NCBI RefSeq assembly: GCF_000187745.1
Contig: NZ_GL732488.1
Location: 179,415-243,414, forward strand
Origin: Streptococcus sp. M334
Lineage (GTDB): Bacteria > Bacillota > Bacilli > Lactobacillales > Streptococcaceae
Direction of reading: 5' to 3'
DNA: 64,000 nucleotides
The position numbers and the translations under genes were made by a program. The notes under the pieces are model-generated. The model made no database searches and was not told where the DNA came from. It saw only the letters and a program-made list of their open reading frames with translations. Every line of letters starts with the position of its first letter. Within the stretch, counting starts at the first letter, position 1. Shown here one piece after another: positions 8,451 to 17,771 of this stretch.

Positions 8451-9242
8451 TTAGTATTGAAAAGACTGGATAGCTTGTTTCAAGTCATCTTGTAAACTAT
8501 TTCTCTGGTCAAGTTGAACATAGACTTCCAACAAACAGGATCTGAAGTTAGAAAATTTATAAAAATCTTCCCTTTCTTCTATCGGGAAATCAACAGTTTT
8601 TATCCAAGAAGCTACTTGCTCTTGCTCCAACTTCCCTTGTAAAATAGGTTCATAGATCACTCTCGCTAAACGCCAATCCTCATCATCTGTAAAACGAATC
8701 GAAATTCTTTTAAATAGTTGGCCAAGTATATCAAATACTTCATGAACTCTGTTTTTAGGAAAGTCTGGATGACAAACCACCTCTGTCAGTAAATCGGCTC
8801 CATGTGCAAAAGCGTGAACCCAACCATACTGACTTGAAAAACCCGTTGTATCCTTTTCTTTTGAAAGATAATACAAACCTTGATTGAGCATCGTATTTCT
8901 GATATGAGTTTGCAGCACTTGATAAAAAATAGAGTGTTCATTACCATCAGCTGATAAGAGATTTGCATAAATAAGCGCTCTAAAAGAACGTTCAAGTGTT
9001 GACAGACCTATCTCATAAATCTCTTCATCTAGTCCTCCATCAGATGAAACCGCTTCAGCAATAAACTGGAATTGTTCCTGTGTAAATAGCTCTTCCTGAA
9101 TCCCCCTAGTAAAGCTTGTAAAAACAAGGTCATCACGAATTTCTGAAGAAGGATCTCCCAAATGATCAAGCAACCACTGGATTTCTTCCTGATGATAACT
9201 TGGTTTTTCTTCTGTTATTTTTCTAAGTAACTCTTGATACAT
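8451..9242 (-). CDS. DUF2785 family protein
   Basis: A 263-residue soluble, helical protein. It matches my memory of the DUF2785 family by its all-helical, HEAT-like layout and motifs such as SFTRG near residue 45 and WVHAFAHGADLL near 150. No function is known. A GAGG site precedes the ATG. It is probably transcribed on its own. Confidence 0.7.
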   Translation of the reverse strand: MYQELLRKITEEKPSYHQEEIQWLLDHLGDPSSEIRDDLVFTSFTRGIQEELFTQEQFQFIAEAVSSDGGLDEEIYEIGLSTLERSFRALIYANLLSADGNEHSIFYQVLQTHIRNTMLNQGLYYLSKEKDTTGFSSQYGWVHAFAHGADLLTEVVCHPDFPKNRVHEVFDILGQLFKRISIRFTDDEDWRLARVIYEPILQGKLEQEQVASWIKTVDFPIEEREDFYKFSNFRSCLLEVYVQLDQRNSLQDDLKQAIQSFQY

Positions 9243-9324
9243 ACTCGATACCTCTACATTTCTAGCAACTTATCAAAAAGCCAGCCTTAAATGACTCAAT
9301 ATTGAATTCTTAATTAAATACAAT

Positions 9325-9465
9325 CTAATATAAAATGAAGTAAACAACTATCAATACCAGTTCTACAGCAAGTTCAAATTTAACACTACAACCTTCAACG
9401 GAATTTTTGAAAATAGCTACAACTAAGACAAATAGAATGACACTTAACAAGCCCATAAACATCAT
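9325..9465 (-). CDS. Possible 46-residue membrane peptide
   Basis: An uninterrupted frame MMFMGLLSVILFVLVVAI, a short polar middle (FKNSVEGCSVKFE), then a second hydrophobic stretch to ILY. It fills most of the gap between pepF and the DUF2785 gene and could be a two-segment membrane peptide. The ribosome binding site (GAGAGG, 10-13 bases upstream) is poor and no family is recognised, so it may be fortuitous. Confidence 0.3.
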   Translation of the reverse strand: MMFMGLLSVILFVLVVAIFKNSVEGCSVKFELAVELVLIVVYFILY

Positions 9466-9488
9466 TCTAGAACAACCTCTCTATCCCC

Positions 9489-11285
9489 TTACTCTCCCAA
9501 CTGGGCACTGTAGGCGATAATCTGGTCAACTGTGTCTGACAAGAATTGGATTGTATCACGGAGTGGTTTATCTGTTGAAATATCAGCACCGATAATCATA
9601 GCTGACTCAAGTGGTGTCTTGCTACCACCTGACTTAAGGAGATTGAGCCAGTCCTCAGCTCCAGTTTCTGAGTTTTTAAGATGGAGGTAACCTGCAGTCG
9701 AAATCACAAGTCCAGCTGAGTAGGTGTAACTATACAAGCCCATGTAATAGTGAGCTTGACGCATCCAAGTCAAAGCCGCATCATCATCGATTTCAATAGC
9801 ATTTCCCCAGAAATCCGTCAAAACTTCCTTCATAATGCTGTTGAGTTTGCTTGCTCCGAAGGTTTCTCCTTCTTCAATCAGTGTGTAAACCTTACGCTGG
9901 AAGGCTGCTTCCAAGAGGTGAGTGATAAAGTTATGGAAGTAGGTATCTGTCAAGCGGTGGGCAAGAGCGAAGCGTTTTTGACGAGGGTCGTCAGATTGGT
10001 GCTCCAAGTAGTCACTTAAAAGCAATTCATTGAAAGTTGACGGTGCTTCAACATAGTAGGTCGACATGTGGGCGTTGAAGTAGCTTTGGTGATTGTCTGA
10101 AAAGATGAATTGACCAGAATGCCCGATTTCATGAATCAAGGTATAAACGTCGCTCAAACGACCTGTCCAGCTCATGAGGACATAAGGGTGTACGCGATAT
10201 GGATCCGCTGCATAACCACCAGAATCCTTGCCACTGTTAGCAGCAAAGTCCACCCAGCGCTCTTCTTGATAGCGAGCAACTTCCTGACAATATTCTTGCC
10301 CCAAAGGTGCGACTGACTTCATGACCAAATCGTAGGCATCATCAATGCTCACTTCAGGATTAAGGGCGCTATCCAAGTCCAATTTCCAGTCTGCAAAGGT
10401 CATCTTTTCAAGACCATTCACCTTGGCAACATGCTTGAGGTATCTCTGAGCAACTGGCGCAAAATCCTTCATGATGAGGTCAATCTGACGGTCAAACATG
10501 GCACGGTCCACTTCTTGCTCAGCCAGAAGATAATCAAAGACTGAGTCGTAACCCTTCATATCTGCCAATAGTTTTTCAGACTTGACTTGGGCTAAATAGG
10601 CTGCCGCAGCTGTATTTTGGTGCTTACGAAGCCCTTCCGAGAAAGAACGGAAGGATTTCTCACGAACCTCCGCGTCCTCGTGATTTTGGTAGAAATTCTC
10701 ATAGGTCACAAAGCTATTTTTGTAAGTCTTGCCATGGGCTTCAAAGTCAGCCATTTCAAAGTCCCCAGCTCGCATCTTGGTGTAAATATCCTGCGGACTG
10801 TAGAAAACTTCACCCAGATTGGTCAAGGCCTTTTCCACATCAGCCCCTAGATAGTGGGCTTTTTTGATTTTGGCCTGACGAATAGCTGCCGTCAAGTGAG
10901 GCAATTCACCCAAACGATTCAAGACTTCCTCGTCTGCTGCCACCAAGGCATCGTCAAAGAAGGTCAAGGCTACGCTAGCATCTGTTTCAAATTCCATCCC
11001 AGCTTGAGCAATATTGGCAAATTCGTCATTGCTATAGTCCGTTGTCTGAGGCATAAAACCATAGTTTCCAATATGGCTCATCTGAATGTAGATTTGTTCC
11101 AATTCTGCAAAGGCCTTTTCAAAATCCTCAAAAGTATGAAGATTGCCCTTGTAATCACGGCTAAATTGATTGATGTCTTCACGAGCCTTCTCGATCGCAC
11201 GTAAGAAATCCTCACGGTCTTGATATAGGGCTGTTAAATCCCAAAGTTCCTTCTCTGGAAATTCTGAACGGTGTTTTTGTTCCAT
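9489..11285 (-). CDS. pepF: Oligoendopeptidase F (M3 family)
   Basis: A 598-residue cytosolic zinc peptidase with the HEIGH metal-binding motif at about 384-388 and the downstream Glu region EAPSTFNELL. PepF cleaves short peptides (about 7-17 residues) imported by Opp-type systems and in some streptococci degrades competence peptides. Length is canonical. It follows rsmE closely (10-base gap), so it may be the last gene of a prmA-rsmE-pepF transcript. Confidence 0.93.
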   Translation of the reverse strand: MEQKHRSEFPEKELWDLTALYQDREDFLRAIEKAREDINQFSRDYKGNLHTFEDFEKAFAELEQIYIQMSHIGNYGFMPQTTDYSNDEFANIAQAGMEFETDASVALTFFDDALVAADEEVLNRLGELPHLTAAIRQAKIKKAHYLGADVEKALTNLGEVFYSPQDIYTKMRAGDFEMADFEAHGKTYKNSFVTYENFYQNHEDAEVREKSFRSFSEGLRKHQNTAAAAYLAQVKSEKLLADMKGYDSVFDYLLAEQEVDRAMFDRQIDLIMKDFAPVAQRYLKHVAKVNGLEKMTFADWKLDLDSALNPEVSIDDAYDLVMKSVAPLGQEYCQEVARYQEERWVDFAANSGKDSGGYAADPYRVHPYVLMSWTGRLSDVYTLIHEIGHSGQFIFSDNHQSYFNAHMSTYYVEAPSTFNELLLSDYLEHQSDDPRQKRFALAHRLTDTYFHNFITHLLEAAFQRKVYTLIEEGETFGASKLNSIMKEVLTDFWGNAIEIDDDAALTWMRQAHYYMGLYSYTYSAGLVISTAGYLHLKNSETGAEDWLNLLKSGGSKTPLESAMIIGADISTDKPLRDTIQFLSDTVDQIIAYSAQLGE

Positions 11286-11295
11286 TTTCTTCCTC

Positions 11296-12039
11296 TTATT
11301 TCTCTAATTCTAATAAAACACTAAGGGCTGATAAGGCGTAAAGTGGTGCTGTTTCTGCTCGCAAAATACGAGGACCTAGGCCTGCCAAAACGGCTCCCTT
11401 AGCTTCAAAACTTTCAATTTCCGCTGGTGACAGACCACCTTCTGGACCAAAGATAAAGAGCAGTTTGGCTCCTTTTTCAAGACCAGCGACTGTTTGTAAG
11501 AGCGCAGCGGCTTCTCCCTCTTTTGCTGATTCTTCATAGGCCACTATGATAGAGTCAAACTGGTCAAACTGAGCTAGAAAATCTGCTTTTTTCTCGAAAA
11601 GCTTGATACTTGGAACAACATTACGCTTGCTTTGTTCTGCTGCTCCAAGGGCAATTTTTTCTAGTTTTTCAACCTTTTTACCCAATTTCTTGCCATCCCA
11701 CTTGGCAACTGACCAGTCGGCAGGAAAGGCCCAGATTTGGCTAGCACCCAGTTCAGTTACTTTTTGAGCGATGAACTCCAGCTTGTCCCCCTTGGGAAAG
11801 CCAGATGCGATGGTCACTTGGATTGGTAATTCCACATTGTCAGCTAATTCTTCGACCAACTCAAACTGACGAGCTTCCACATCCAGCACACGCGCCAAGC
11901 GCTTGATGCCATCATCAAAGACCAAGGTCACTTCATCATCTTCTTTCAAGCGCATAACCTGAAACATATGCTTGCTGGTTTCCTTGTCCTCGATGGTGAC
12001 AGGGGAGATAGCACTGCCTTTAACAAAATACTGCTGCAT
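11296..12039 (-). CDS. rsmE: 16S rRNA (uracil1498-N3)-methyltransferase
   Basis: A 247-residue SPOUT-class methyltransferase beginning MQQYFVKG, with the N-terminal PUA-like domain and the knot motif FIFGPEGGLSPAEIE followed by LGPRILRAETAPLYAL. I use the ATG at 12039 because GGAGG lies seven bases upstream; the longer frame would need a TTG. It directly follows prmA with no gap, so the two modification enzymes are co-expressed. Confidence 0.94.
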   Translation of the reverse strand: MQQYFVKGSAISPVTIEDKETSKHMFQVMRLKEDDEVTLVFDDGIKRLARVLDVEARQFELVEELADNVELPIQVTIASGFPKGDKLEFIAQKVTELGASQIWAFPADWSVAKWDGKKLGKKVEKLEKIALGAAEQSKRNVVPSIKLFEKKADFLAQFDQFDSIIVAYEESAKEGEAAALLQTVAGLEKGAKLLFIFGPEGGLSPAEIESFEAKGAVLAGLGPRILRAETAPLYALSALSVLLELEK

Positions 12040-12040
12040 G

Positions 12041-12991
12041 CTAGCCTCCAATCACACCGGAAATATCCTTGGTTTTCTTAAAGACACAGGCATTCCATTC
12101 CCCTTGAATCATGTGGGTCTCAAGGAAAAATCCAGCTGATTCAGCCGACTCGCGCACCATGTCCCACTTGTCCTTGATAATTCCACTCATGATGAGGTAG
12201 CCTTCATCCTTGACCAAGCGATAGGCATCCTCCGTCAGATGGATGAGAATATCCGCCAAGATATTAGCTACAATCACATCTGCCTCAATCTCAACACCCT
12301 TAAGCAAATCTCCTGCTGCTACATGGATGTTTTCCATGCCAGGGTTAAGTTCAATATTTTCCTGAGCAACACGAACTGCTACATCATCTAGGTCATAGGC
12401 GAAGATTTCCTTGGCACCAAGTAGCGAGCTAGCAATGGAGAGAACCCCTGAACCAGTCCCCACATCTAGCACCGTTTCTCCACCACGAAGAACCTGCTCC
12501 AAGGCAAAAAGACTCATCTTGGTTGTTGGGTGTGTTCCAGTCCCAAAGGCCATCCCTGGATCTAGCTTGATAATCTTTTCTCCCGCTGTTGCTTCATAGT
12601 CCGTCCATGATGGCACAATGGTCAAATCATGAGTGATACGAGCTGGTTCATAATATTTCTTCCAGTTATCTGCCCAATCTTCCTCAGCCAAGGCAGTCGT
12701 ACCCATTTTGACCTCTCCCAAATCCATAAAATCCGTTAATTCTGCTAAGCGAGCCTGCAAGTCCGCCTCAACCACTGCTACATCCACCGTGTCAGGGTAG
12801 TAGGCTGTCACAACGATTTCTTCTTGCTGCTCAACCTCTGGGAAAATCTCGCCGAAGCGGTCAACATTTCCCACATAGTCCATACTGTCTTCAATCGCAA
12901 CACCTTGTGCTCCCAGCTCAATCAAGAGATTGGAAACCAATTCCTCCCCCTCACGCTTGACTGTAACTTTTAACTCTTGCCATGTTTCCAT
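12041..12991 (-). CDS. prmA: Ribosomal protein L11 methyltransferase
   Basis: A 316-residue class I SAM methyltransferase. Motif [15 protein letters not shown] and the substrate-side NILADIL are clear, preceded by the family signature [14 protein letters not shown]. It trimethylates L11. The start METWQELK is used; an ATG one codon earlier is equally possible. It begins the prmA-rsmE pair. Confidence 0.94.
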   Translation of the reverse strand: METWQELKVTVKREGEELVSNLLIELGAQGVAIEDSMDYVGNVDRFGEIFPEVEQQEEIVVTAYYPDTVDVAVVEADLQARLAELTDFMDLGEVKMGTTALAEEDWADNWKKYYEPARITHDLTIVPSWTDYEATAGEKIIKLDPGMAFGTGTHPTTKMSLFALEQVLRGGETVLDVGTGSGVLSIASSLLGAKEIFAYDLDDVAVRVAQENIELNPGMENIHVAAGDLLKGVEIEADVIVANILADILIHLTEDAYRLVKDEGYLIMSGIIKDKWDMVRESAESAGFFLETHMIQGEWNACVFKKTKDISGVIGG

Positions 12992-13094
12992 CATTAAGAT
13001 ACCAAGCCCGTAAAACACAAAACCAAAATAGGAAACTCTCTGAAGACGTTTGTGTCTAAGAGAAGTTTATCTTTTTGGCACCGTGTTTAGGGCG

Positions 13095-13121
13095 GGTTCA
13101 GTTTAGAAATGTAACTGAACC
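13095..13121. terminator. Hairpin between Nudix gene and prmA
   Basis: Arms GGTTCAGTT / AACTGAACC. There is no T run on either side, so it may be a structural or processing element rather than a full terminator. Confidence 0.35.
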
Positions 13122-13128
13122 ATCCTTT

Positions 13129-13557
13129 CTAATCACTTACTTTTAAATAATCTTTTAATCTCTCTTGCAACTGAGGTACAACTTGACTAGAACTAAGAAA
13201 TTCCTCAACATTCATGAGCTGATAGCCCTGTCCTTCATCTCCAAATACGATACTCTCAAACTGGTCTTGTGTCAACTGACCGACTAGAAATACAGATTGT
13301 TTATCCGCAAAAAGCATACTTGGATAAACCCTACTCCAAAGCAGACAATCCTCAGTCAGATGAATTCCCAGTTCCTCAAAAACTTCACGCTCCACGCACT
13401 CAAAAGGACTTTCATCACCCTCTCGTCCACCACCTGGCAGTTCCCACATATTGGGCCAGGGAATGCTTGCCTTATCATCGCGTAGGATAGTCAGAAGCTT
13501 ATCCCCACAAAACAAAGCAATCTTACAGCCTGTGAAATCAGAAATCTCTATTTCCAT
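13129..13557 (-). CDS. Nudix hydrolase
   Basis: A 142-residue protein with a complete Nudix box at 43-65 (G-x5-E-x7-REVFEELGI), the metal- and pyrophosphate-binding motif. It should hydrolyse a nucleoside diphosphate linked to another group. WPNMWELPGGG is typical of MutT/NADH-pyrophosphatase-like members, but the substrate is unknown. It has a GGAG-containing site and follows the M50-like gene by two bases, which suggests co-transcription with DUF3013 and that protease. Confidence 0.88.
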   Translation of the reverse strand: MEIEISDFTGCKIALFCGDKLLTILRDDKASIPWPNMWELPGGGREGDESPFECVEREVFEELGIHLTEDCLLWSRVYPSMLFADKQSVFLVGQLTQDQFESIVFGDEGQGYQLMNVEEFLSSSQVVPQLQERLKDYLKVSD

Positions 13558-13558
13558 A

Positions 13559-14626
13559 TTAGACTCCTTCGGTTAATTCCTTTTCCAGCTCGGCTAACCA
13601 GTTTTCATAATAGCGTTTCTCATCCCGTAACATCCGGCTGCTATTCATTTTCTGTCTAGCAATCTTCATAGCCTTGTGAGTTTGAACTACATCTTTCTTT
13701 ACCTTAAATTGATACCAGGCTTGAATGACCTGCATATCTGCTGTTTTTATAGATAAAAAGGATTTGACCCCTCGAATACTTGCATATTCTTCCGCTTTCT
13801 TATTATCTCCTTCTATCAGAGCAATTTGAAGAAGGTATAATTGAGAACTAGTTTTAGACATTGGATTATTTGTTTTCTCTAGCACAGACTGAAACTGTTG
13901 CTTTGCAAGCTCTATATTATCATCCAATATGAATACCAACCCCTGAAGAGTCTGAACACTTTCTGCAAAACTCCCTCTCACATCCTCATCAACAGGCATG
14001 ATAAAGTCTTTTAAATCATATTCTTGAGGAGCTAGTAAGGTCTGGGCAGAATGCCTCAACATCAGGTAGGCGTATTTCGTATTTTCAGGGTGTTGTAGCA
14101 ATTCCCAAATTTTTGCTCCATCGGTGATGCCGACTGGCAGAACATTGAAAAGAAGAAGAGATAAATTTAGACAAATCCAAGTGCCTGCAAAATACCAGTT
14201 TGTTGTCAAAAAACCAAAAAGTGTTGCCAATAATATCAAGCAAAGATGAACTATCAAGCCTCCTGAAAGCATCAAGATGATTCTTTGATCACTTTCATTC
14301 TCTTTTAAACCAATATACTGAGCACCAACATTTTTCAGAATGGCTGTTCTACTAAGATGAAACCTGCCTAACTTTTTGGTCAAAATAAAATGTCCTAACC
14401 CAAAAGCCACCAGACGATAGCCTGTCAGATAACCACAAAATGCATGACCAAGCTCATGAAGAATCAAGATTACATACATGCTTAGAAAAGCAAAAGCATA
14501 ACCAAAACTAAAAACTAATAATGCAGAATAGCCCAACTCTGCAAATGCGATGGTTCCACAAGCAAAAGCTAGCATAATAAAGACAACAGCTAGCACATAA
14601 ACCAAATAAATCCCAATTTTCTTCAT
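13559..14626 (-). CDS. M50-like membrane metalloprotease with helical C-terminal domain
   Basis: A 355-residue protein. Residues 1-200 hold about five membrane segments with HELGH at 57-61 in the second or third segment and a second motif NVLPVGITDGAK near 163, the pattern of site-2 proteases (HExxH plus NxxPxxxxDG). Residues 210-350 are soluble and helical with repeats resembling TPRs. I start at the ATG with a GGAG seven bases upstream. It may cleave a membrane-bound regulator or signal peptide remnant; the target is not visible. It lies between DUF3013 and Nudix in one strand-continuous unit. Confidence 0.75.
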   Translation of the reverse strand: MKKIGIYLVYVLAVVFIMLAFACGTIAFAELGYSALLVFSFGYAFAFLSMYVILILHELGHAFCGYLTGYRLVAFGLGHFILTKKLGRFHLSRTAILKNVGAQYIGLKENESDQRIILMLSGGLIVHLCLILLATLFGFLTTNWYFAGTWICLNLSLLLFNVLPVGITDGAKIWELLQHPENTKYAYLMLRHSAQTLLAPQEYDLKDFIMPVDEDVRGSFAESVQTLQGLVFILDDNIELAKQQFQSVLEKTNNPMSKTSSQLYLLQIALIEGDNKKAEEYASIRGVKSFLSIKTADMQVIQAWYQFKVKKDVVQTHKAMKIARQKMNSSRMLRDEKRYYENWLAELEKELTEGV

Positions 14627-14644
14627 AAAATCTCCAACCAACTC

Positions 14645-15115
14645 CTAATATCTCGGATAAGGATAAAATTCTCCCTCTTCCAAGCCAACTTTTCCTTCTT
14701 CAAAGACTTCTTGGTTCCATTCCATGACGAATTCTTCTGCTTCTGGGTCTTCCAAAAAGTCCATGAGGGCATCTAGTCCAACCTCGGCAGTGTCTTTAAG
14801 GAATAGAGCAAAATAAGCTAAAAATTCACGAGAAAAACCTTTTTTAGGTAGGTAAGGAATAACCGTCAAATAGTCTTCCTCATTGACTGTTGATTTGGCA
14901 GGATTGTAAAAAAGCACTGCTTCCTCAAAGAGAATGTCATCTGACGAAACCTCTCCGTCTTCATCTACCATCTCCACACCTGCAGCGTTTTGCGCTTCCA
15001 ATAGAAAACTCACTTCAACCGCGTGGTTACGCTTGTCCCAACTAATCTCAAAGTCAAAGGGAAAATTCTTCTCCAACTCTTCCTCTAAAACATCTAAAAA
15101 TCCGTATGTTGCCAT
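14645..15115 (-). CDS. DUF3013 family protein
   Basis: A 156-residue, very acidic protein with the start MATYGFLDVLEEEL and a Pro-Tyr-rich end. It matches the streptococcal/lactococcal DUF3013 family, of unknown function. It appears to be the first gene of a small transcript that continues into the M50-like protease and the Nudix gene. Confidence 0.8.
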   Translation of the reverse strand: MATYGFLDVLEEELEKNFPFDFEISWDKRNHAVEVSFLLEAQNAAGVEMVDEDGEVSSDDILFEEAVLFYNPAKSTVNEEDYLTVIPYLPKKGFSREFLAYFALFLKDTAEVGLDALMDFLEDPEAEEFVMEWNQEVFEEGKVGLEEGEFYPYPRY

Positions 15116-15230
15116 TTTGTCCTCTTTCTATGCGACTCTTTAATCGCCCCGATTGCTCGGAAATATGCTAAAATAGATACTACCATCTTACCACATATAC
15201 ATCAGAAAATCCACGTTAGAAAGGACTGCT

Positions 15231-16502
15231 ATGCCAGACAATCTCGCACTTCGCATGCGCCCTAAAACCATCGATCAGGTCATCGGTCAGGAACATCTGG
15301 TCGGACAAGGAAAAATCATCCGTCGCATGGTGGAAGCCAACCGCCTGTCCTCCATGATTCTATATGGACCTCCTGGAATCGGCAAGACCAGTATTGCTTC
15401 AGCCATCGCTGGGACTACTAAGTATGCCTTTCGAACTTTCAATGCGACAGTTGATAGTAAAAAGCGACTGCAAGAAATTGCGGAAGAGGCTAAATTTTCA
15501 GGTGGACTTGTACTACTCCTTGACGAGATTCATAGACTAGATAAAACCAAGCAAGACTTCCTCTTGCCTCTCTTGGAAAGTGGACTGGTCATCATGATTG
15601 GCGCTACAACTGAAAATCCTTTCTTCTCTGTCACTCCTGCCATTCGCAGTCGCGTTCAAATTTTTGAGTTGGAACCTCTGTCTAACCAAGAAGTCAAAGA
15701 GGCTCTACAGATAGCTCTAAGTAACCCTGAGCGTGGTTTTGATTTTCCAGTAGAACTAGATGAGGATGCGCTGGACTTCATCGCAACCTCTACAAACGGA
15801 GACCTGCGCTCTGCCTTTAACTCACTGGATTTGGCTGTTCTTTCTACCCCTGAGAATGATAAGGGCATTCGCCATATCACTCTAGACATCATGGAAAATA
15901 GTCTTCAGAGAAGCTACATCACTATGGACAAGGATGGAGACGGTCACTATGATGTTCTATCTGCCCTGCAAAAGTCTATCCGTGGCTCAGATGTTGATGC
16001 CAGTCTTCACTATGCTGCCCGCTTGATTGAGGCTGGGGATCTGCCAAGTCTCGCTCGTCGCTTGACCGTTATCGCCTATGAAGATATCGGTTTGGCCAAC
16101 CCTGAAGCCCAGATTCATACCGTGACTGCTCTGGATGCTGCCCAGAAGATTGGGTTCCCAGAAGCCCGCATTCTCATTGCCAATGTCGTGATTGATTTGG
16201 CCCTTTCTCCAAAATCCAACTCAGCCTATGTAGCTATGGATAAGGCACTTGCTGACCTCAAAACATCAGGGCACTTGCCTATTCCGCGACACCTGCGTGA
16301 TGGACACTACAGCGGAAGCAAGGAACTAGGGAATGCCCAAGACTATCTCTATCCACACAACTATCCTGGAAATTGGGTCAAGCAAGACTATCTACCAGAA
16401 AAAATTCGTAATCATCACTATTTCCAAGCAGAAGATACTGGTAAATATGAACGGGCTTTGGCTCAAAGAAAGGAAGCTATCGACCGTTTGCGAAAAATCT
16501 GA
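15231..16502 (+). CDS. rarA: Replication-associated recombination protein A (RarA/MgsA)
   Basis: A 423-residue AAA+ ATPase of the clamp-loader clade: Walker A GPPGIGKT (46-53), Walker B LLLDEIHR (about 98-105), sensor 1 GATTENP, arginine-finger region AIRSRVQ, then the C-terminal tetramerisation domain. It acts at stalled replication forks. Divergent from DUF3013. The 6S RNA gene follows directly, an arrangement also known in other Firmicutes. Confidence 0.94.
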   Translation: MPDNLALRMRPKTIDQVIGQEHLVGQGKIIRRMVEANRLSSMILYGPPGIGKTSIASAIAGTTKYAFRTFNATVDSKKRLQEIAEEAKFSGGLVLLLDEIHRLDKTKQDFLLPLLESGLVIMIGATTENPFFSVTPAIRSRVQIFELEPLSNQEVKEALQIALSNPERGFDFPVELDEDALDFIATSTNGDLRSAFNSLDLAVLSTPENDKGIRHITLDIMENSLQRSYITMDKDGDGHYDVLSALQKSIRGSDVDASLHYAARLIEAGDLPSLARRLTVIAYEDIGLANPEAQIHTVTALDAAQKIGFPEARILIANVVIDLALSPKSNSAYVAMDKALADLKTSGHLPIPRHLRDGHYSGSKELGNAQDYLYPHNYPGNWVKQDYLPEKIRNHHYFQAEDTGKYERALAQRKEAIDRLRKI

Positions 16503-16531
16503 AATCCTTTTCAAAAAATTGCACTTTCCTC

Positions 16532-16559
16532 TTGATTTTTTTTGAAAAAGTGGTATTAT
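16532..16559 (+). promoter_or_regulatory. Promoter of 6S RNA
   Basis: A -35 TTGATT (16532-16537), 16 bases, then an extended -10 TGGTATTAT (TATTAT at 16554-16559). Predicted start is near 16567. Confidence 0.6.
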
Positions 16560-16566
16560 ATAAACA

Positions 16567-16762
16567 TAGAAACGCTGTGGTGTACGACTTCACACTTAAG
16601 TGTTGACCGACTATTTTTTGTATTATTAGGGAAACAAAAGTCTTCTAACAGCATGTAGGCCGTCTCACACGGAAACAGCTTCAGTTAGAGCGAGTTGCCC
16701 ACCTGCTTAATTGCGCGGGTTCAATACAAACCGTGAAGTTTCGGCACCAATACAGCTTTTTT
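16567..16762 (+). ncRNA. ssrS: 6S RNA (RNA polymerase regulator)
   Basis: About 195 bases with no open frame. The two ends pair over a long interrupted stem: GCTGT/ACAGC, GGTG/CACC and GACTTCAC/GTGAAGTT. The middle is irregular and ends in GCTTTTTT. One long rod with a central bubble, an own promoter and a position next to rarA are the marks of 6S RNA, which binds the housekeeping polymerase holoenzyme in stationary phase. Exact ends are estimated. Confidence 0.75.
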
Positions 16763-16766
16763 CTTT

Positions 16767-16839
16767 GCCTCCTTAGCTCAGCTGGCAGAGCAGCGGACTC
16801 TTAATCCGTGGGTCACAGGTTCGATCCCTGTAGGGGGCA
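16767..16839 (+). tRNA. tRNA-Lys (anticodon CUU)
   Basis: A 73-base cloverleaf: acceptor GCCTCCT / AGGGGGC, D-arm, anticodon stem GCGGA / TCCGT with loop CTCTTAA (anticodon CTT), and T-arm ACAGGTTCGATCCCTGT. No CCA is encoded. It starts five bases after the 6S terminator and may be co-transcribed. Its 3' end plus the following 25-30 bases are repeated at 20927 and 22619, so it is probably an integration target. Confidence 0.95.
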
Positions 16840-16853
16840 TCTAAATACAACAG

Positions 16854-16883
16854 GAAAAAGCCTTGTAAATCAAGGCTTTTTTT
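16854..16883 (+). terminator. Terminator after tRNA-Lys
   Basis: Stem AAAAAGCCTTG / CAAGGCTTTTTTT, a few bases after the tRNA. Confidence 0.85.
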
Positions 16884-17193
16884 GCTTGTCTATAACTGAT
16901 TTACCCCATCATTTGTCCCACATTTTAAATCTATCTTTTCTTTTTGAATCAAATTACATCTTTACAAATAGTGTAAAGCCAGTTACTTTTGCTTTGATGC
17001 CATACAATATTTTCATGTAGAGAAGACAAATTTTATCTTCTCTTTTTATTTTCAAAATAATAAAAACTGATTTTCTTTTCATAAATCAGACTGAAACTTC
17101 CAAATTTTCCATTTTGTTTATTGATATTTCCTCTAAAAAGGTGTATAATATTTTTATTATCAAACTATACTATACTATATAGGGGGTATTGAA
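16884..17193. other. Gap with integrase-tail-like remnant and promoter of DUF308 gene
   Basis: At 16901-16930 the minus strand resembles the degenerate end of an integrase gene (an ATGTGGGACAAATGATGGGG block comparable to better copies at 20821 and 22500). A strong promoter for the next gene follows: TTGATA (17121-17126), 17 bases, TATAAT (17144-17149). No gene is seen. Confidence 0.5.
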
Positions 17194-17709
17194 ATGAAAT
17201 TTTCTAATCGTTTATCGCTATTCCTTGCAGGAGTTGTTTTTGTCCTTTTAGGACTTTTCCTATTTACAAACCCAGTAGCTAATCTTGTTGCTTACAGCTG
17301 GTGGATTGCATTTGGTTTACTGGTTTCTTCTATAGCAGCTATTTTAGGCTATTTCTCTGTACCAAAAGAGCTTCGCTCACCAGCTCATCTTTTCCAAGGG
17401 ATTGTTAATCTTCTCTTAGCTCTTTACCTCGTTGCCTATGGCTTTGTGACGCTGCCAGTTGTCATTCCAACTATTTTAGGAATTTGGTTAATTGTAGAAG
17501 CCATTATAGTTTTCTTTAAAGGCAATCGTCTGGGATTGATTTTCCCTATTATTGGCAACCATATCATGTGGATAGCGTTGCTTGCATTTTTACTAGGTCT
17601 AGTGATTTTGTTCAATCCAGTAGCTACAAGTGTCTTTGTCGTTTATGTCGTTGCCTTTGCATTTTTAATTGTTGGTTTCACCTATATCCTTGATGCCTTT
17701 CGTAAATAA
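17194..17709 (+). CDS. DUF308 (HdeD-like) membrane protein
   Basis: A 171-residue protein with six hydrophobic segments arranged as three repeated pairs, typical of DUF308/HdeD proteins. The TATAAT promoter and GGGGG site place its start at MKFSNRLSLF. HdeD is linked to acid resistance in enterobacteria; in streptococci the role is unknown. It lies between two tRNA-Lys-like genes, inside the inferred integration hot spot. Confidence 0.85.
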   Translation: MKFSNRLSLFLAGVVFVLLGLFLFTNPVANLVAYSWWIAFGLLVSSIAAILGYFSVPKELRSPAHLFQGIVNLLLALYLVAYGFVTLPVVIPTILGIWLIVEAIIVFFKGNRLGLIFPIIGNHIMWIALLAFLLGLVILFNPVATSVFVVYVVAFAFLIVGFTYILDAFRK

Positions 17710-17771
17710 TCTAGCTGCCATTTTGGGCATATTAAAATAGCTGGGAAGTTACATTCTCAGCTTTTTCTGTT

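Noticed and set aside
12411..12599. Frames antisense to prmA, pepF, trp and exporter genes
   Set aside because: All are shadows of well-recognised genes, without ribosome sites or family resemblance.
16503..16766. tmRNA as the identity of the RNA after rarA
   Set aside because: No tRNA-like ends or tag-peptide frame; the ends pair into one long rod, which fits 6S RNA.
16808..17020. 70-codon frame overlapping tRNA-Lys
   Set aside because: It is read from the tRNA and terminator sequence and has no ribosome site.
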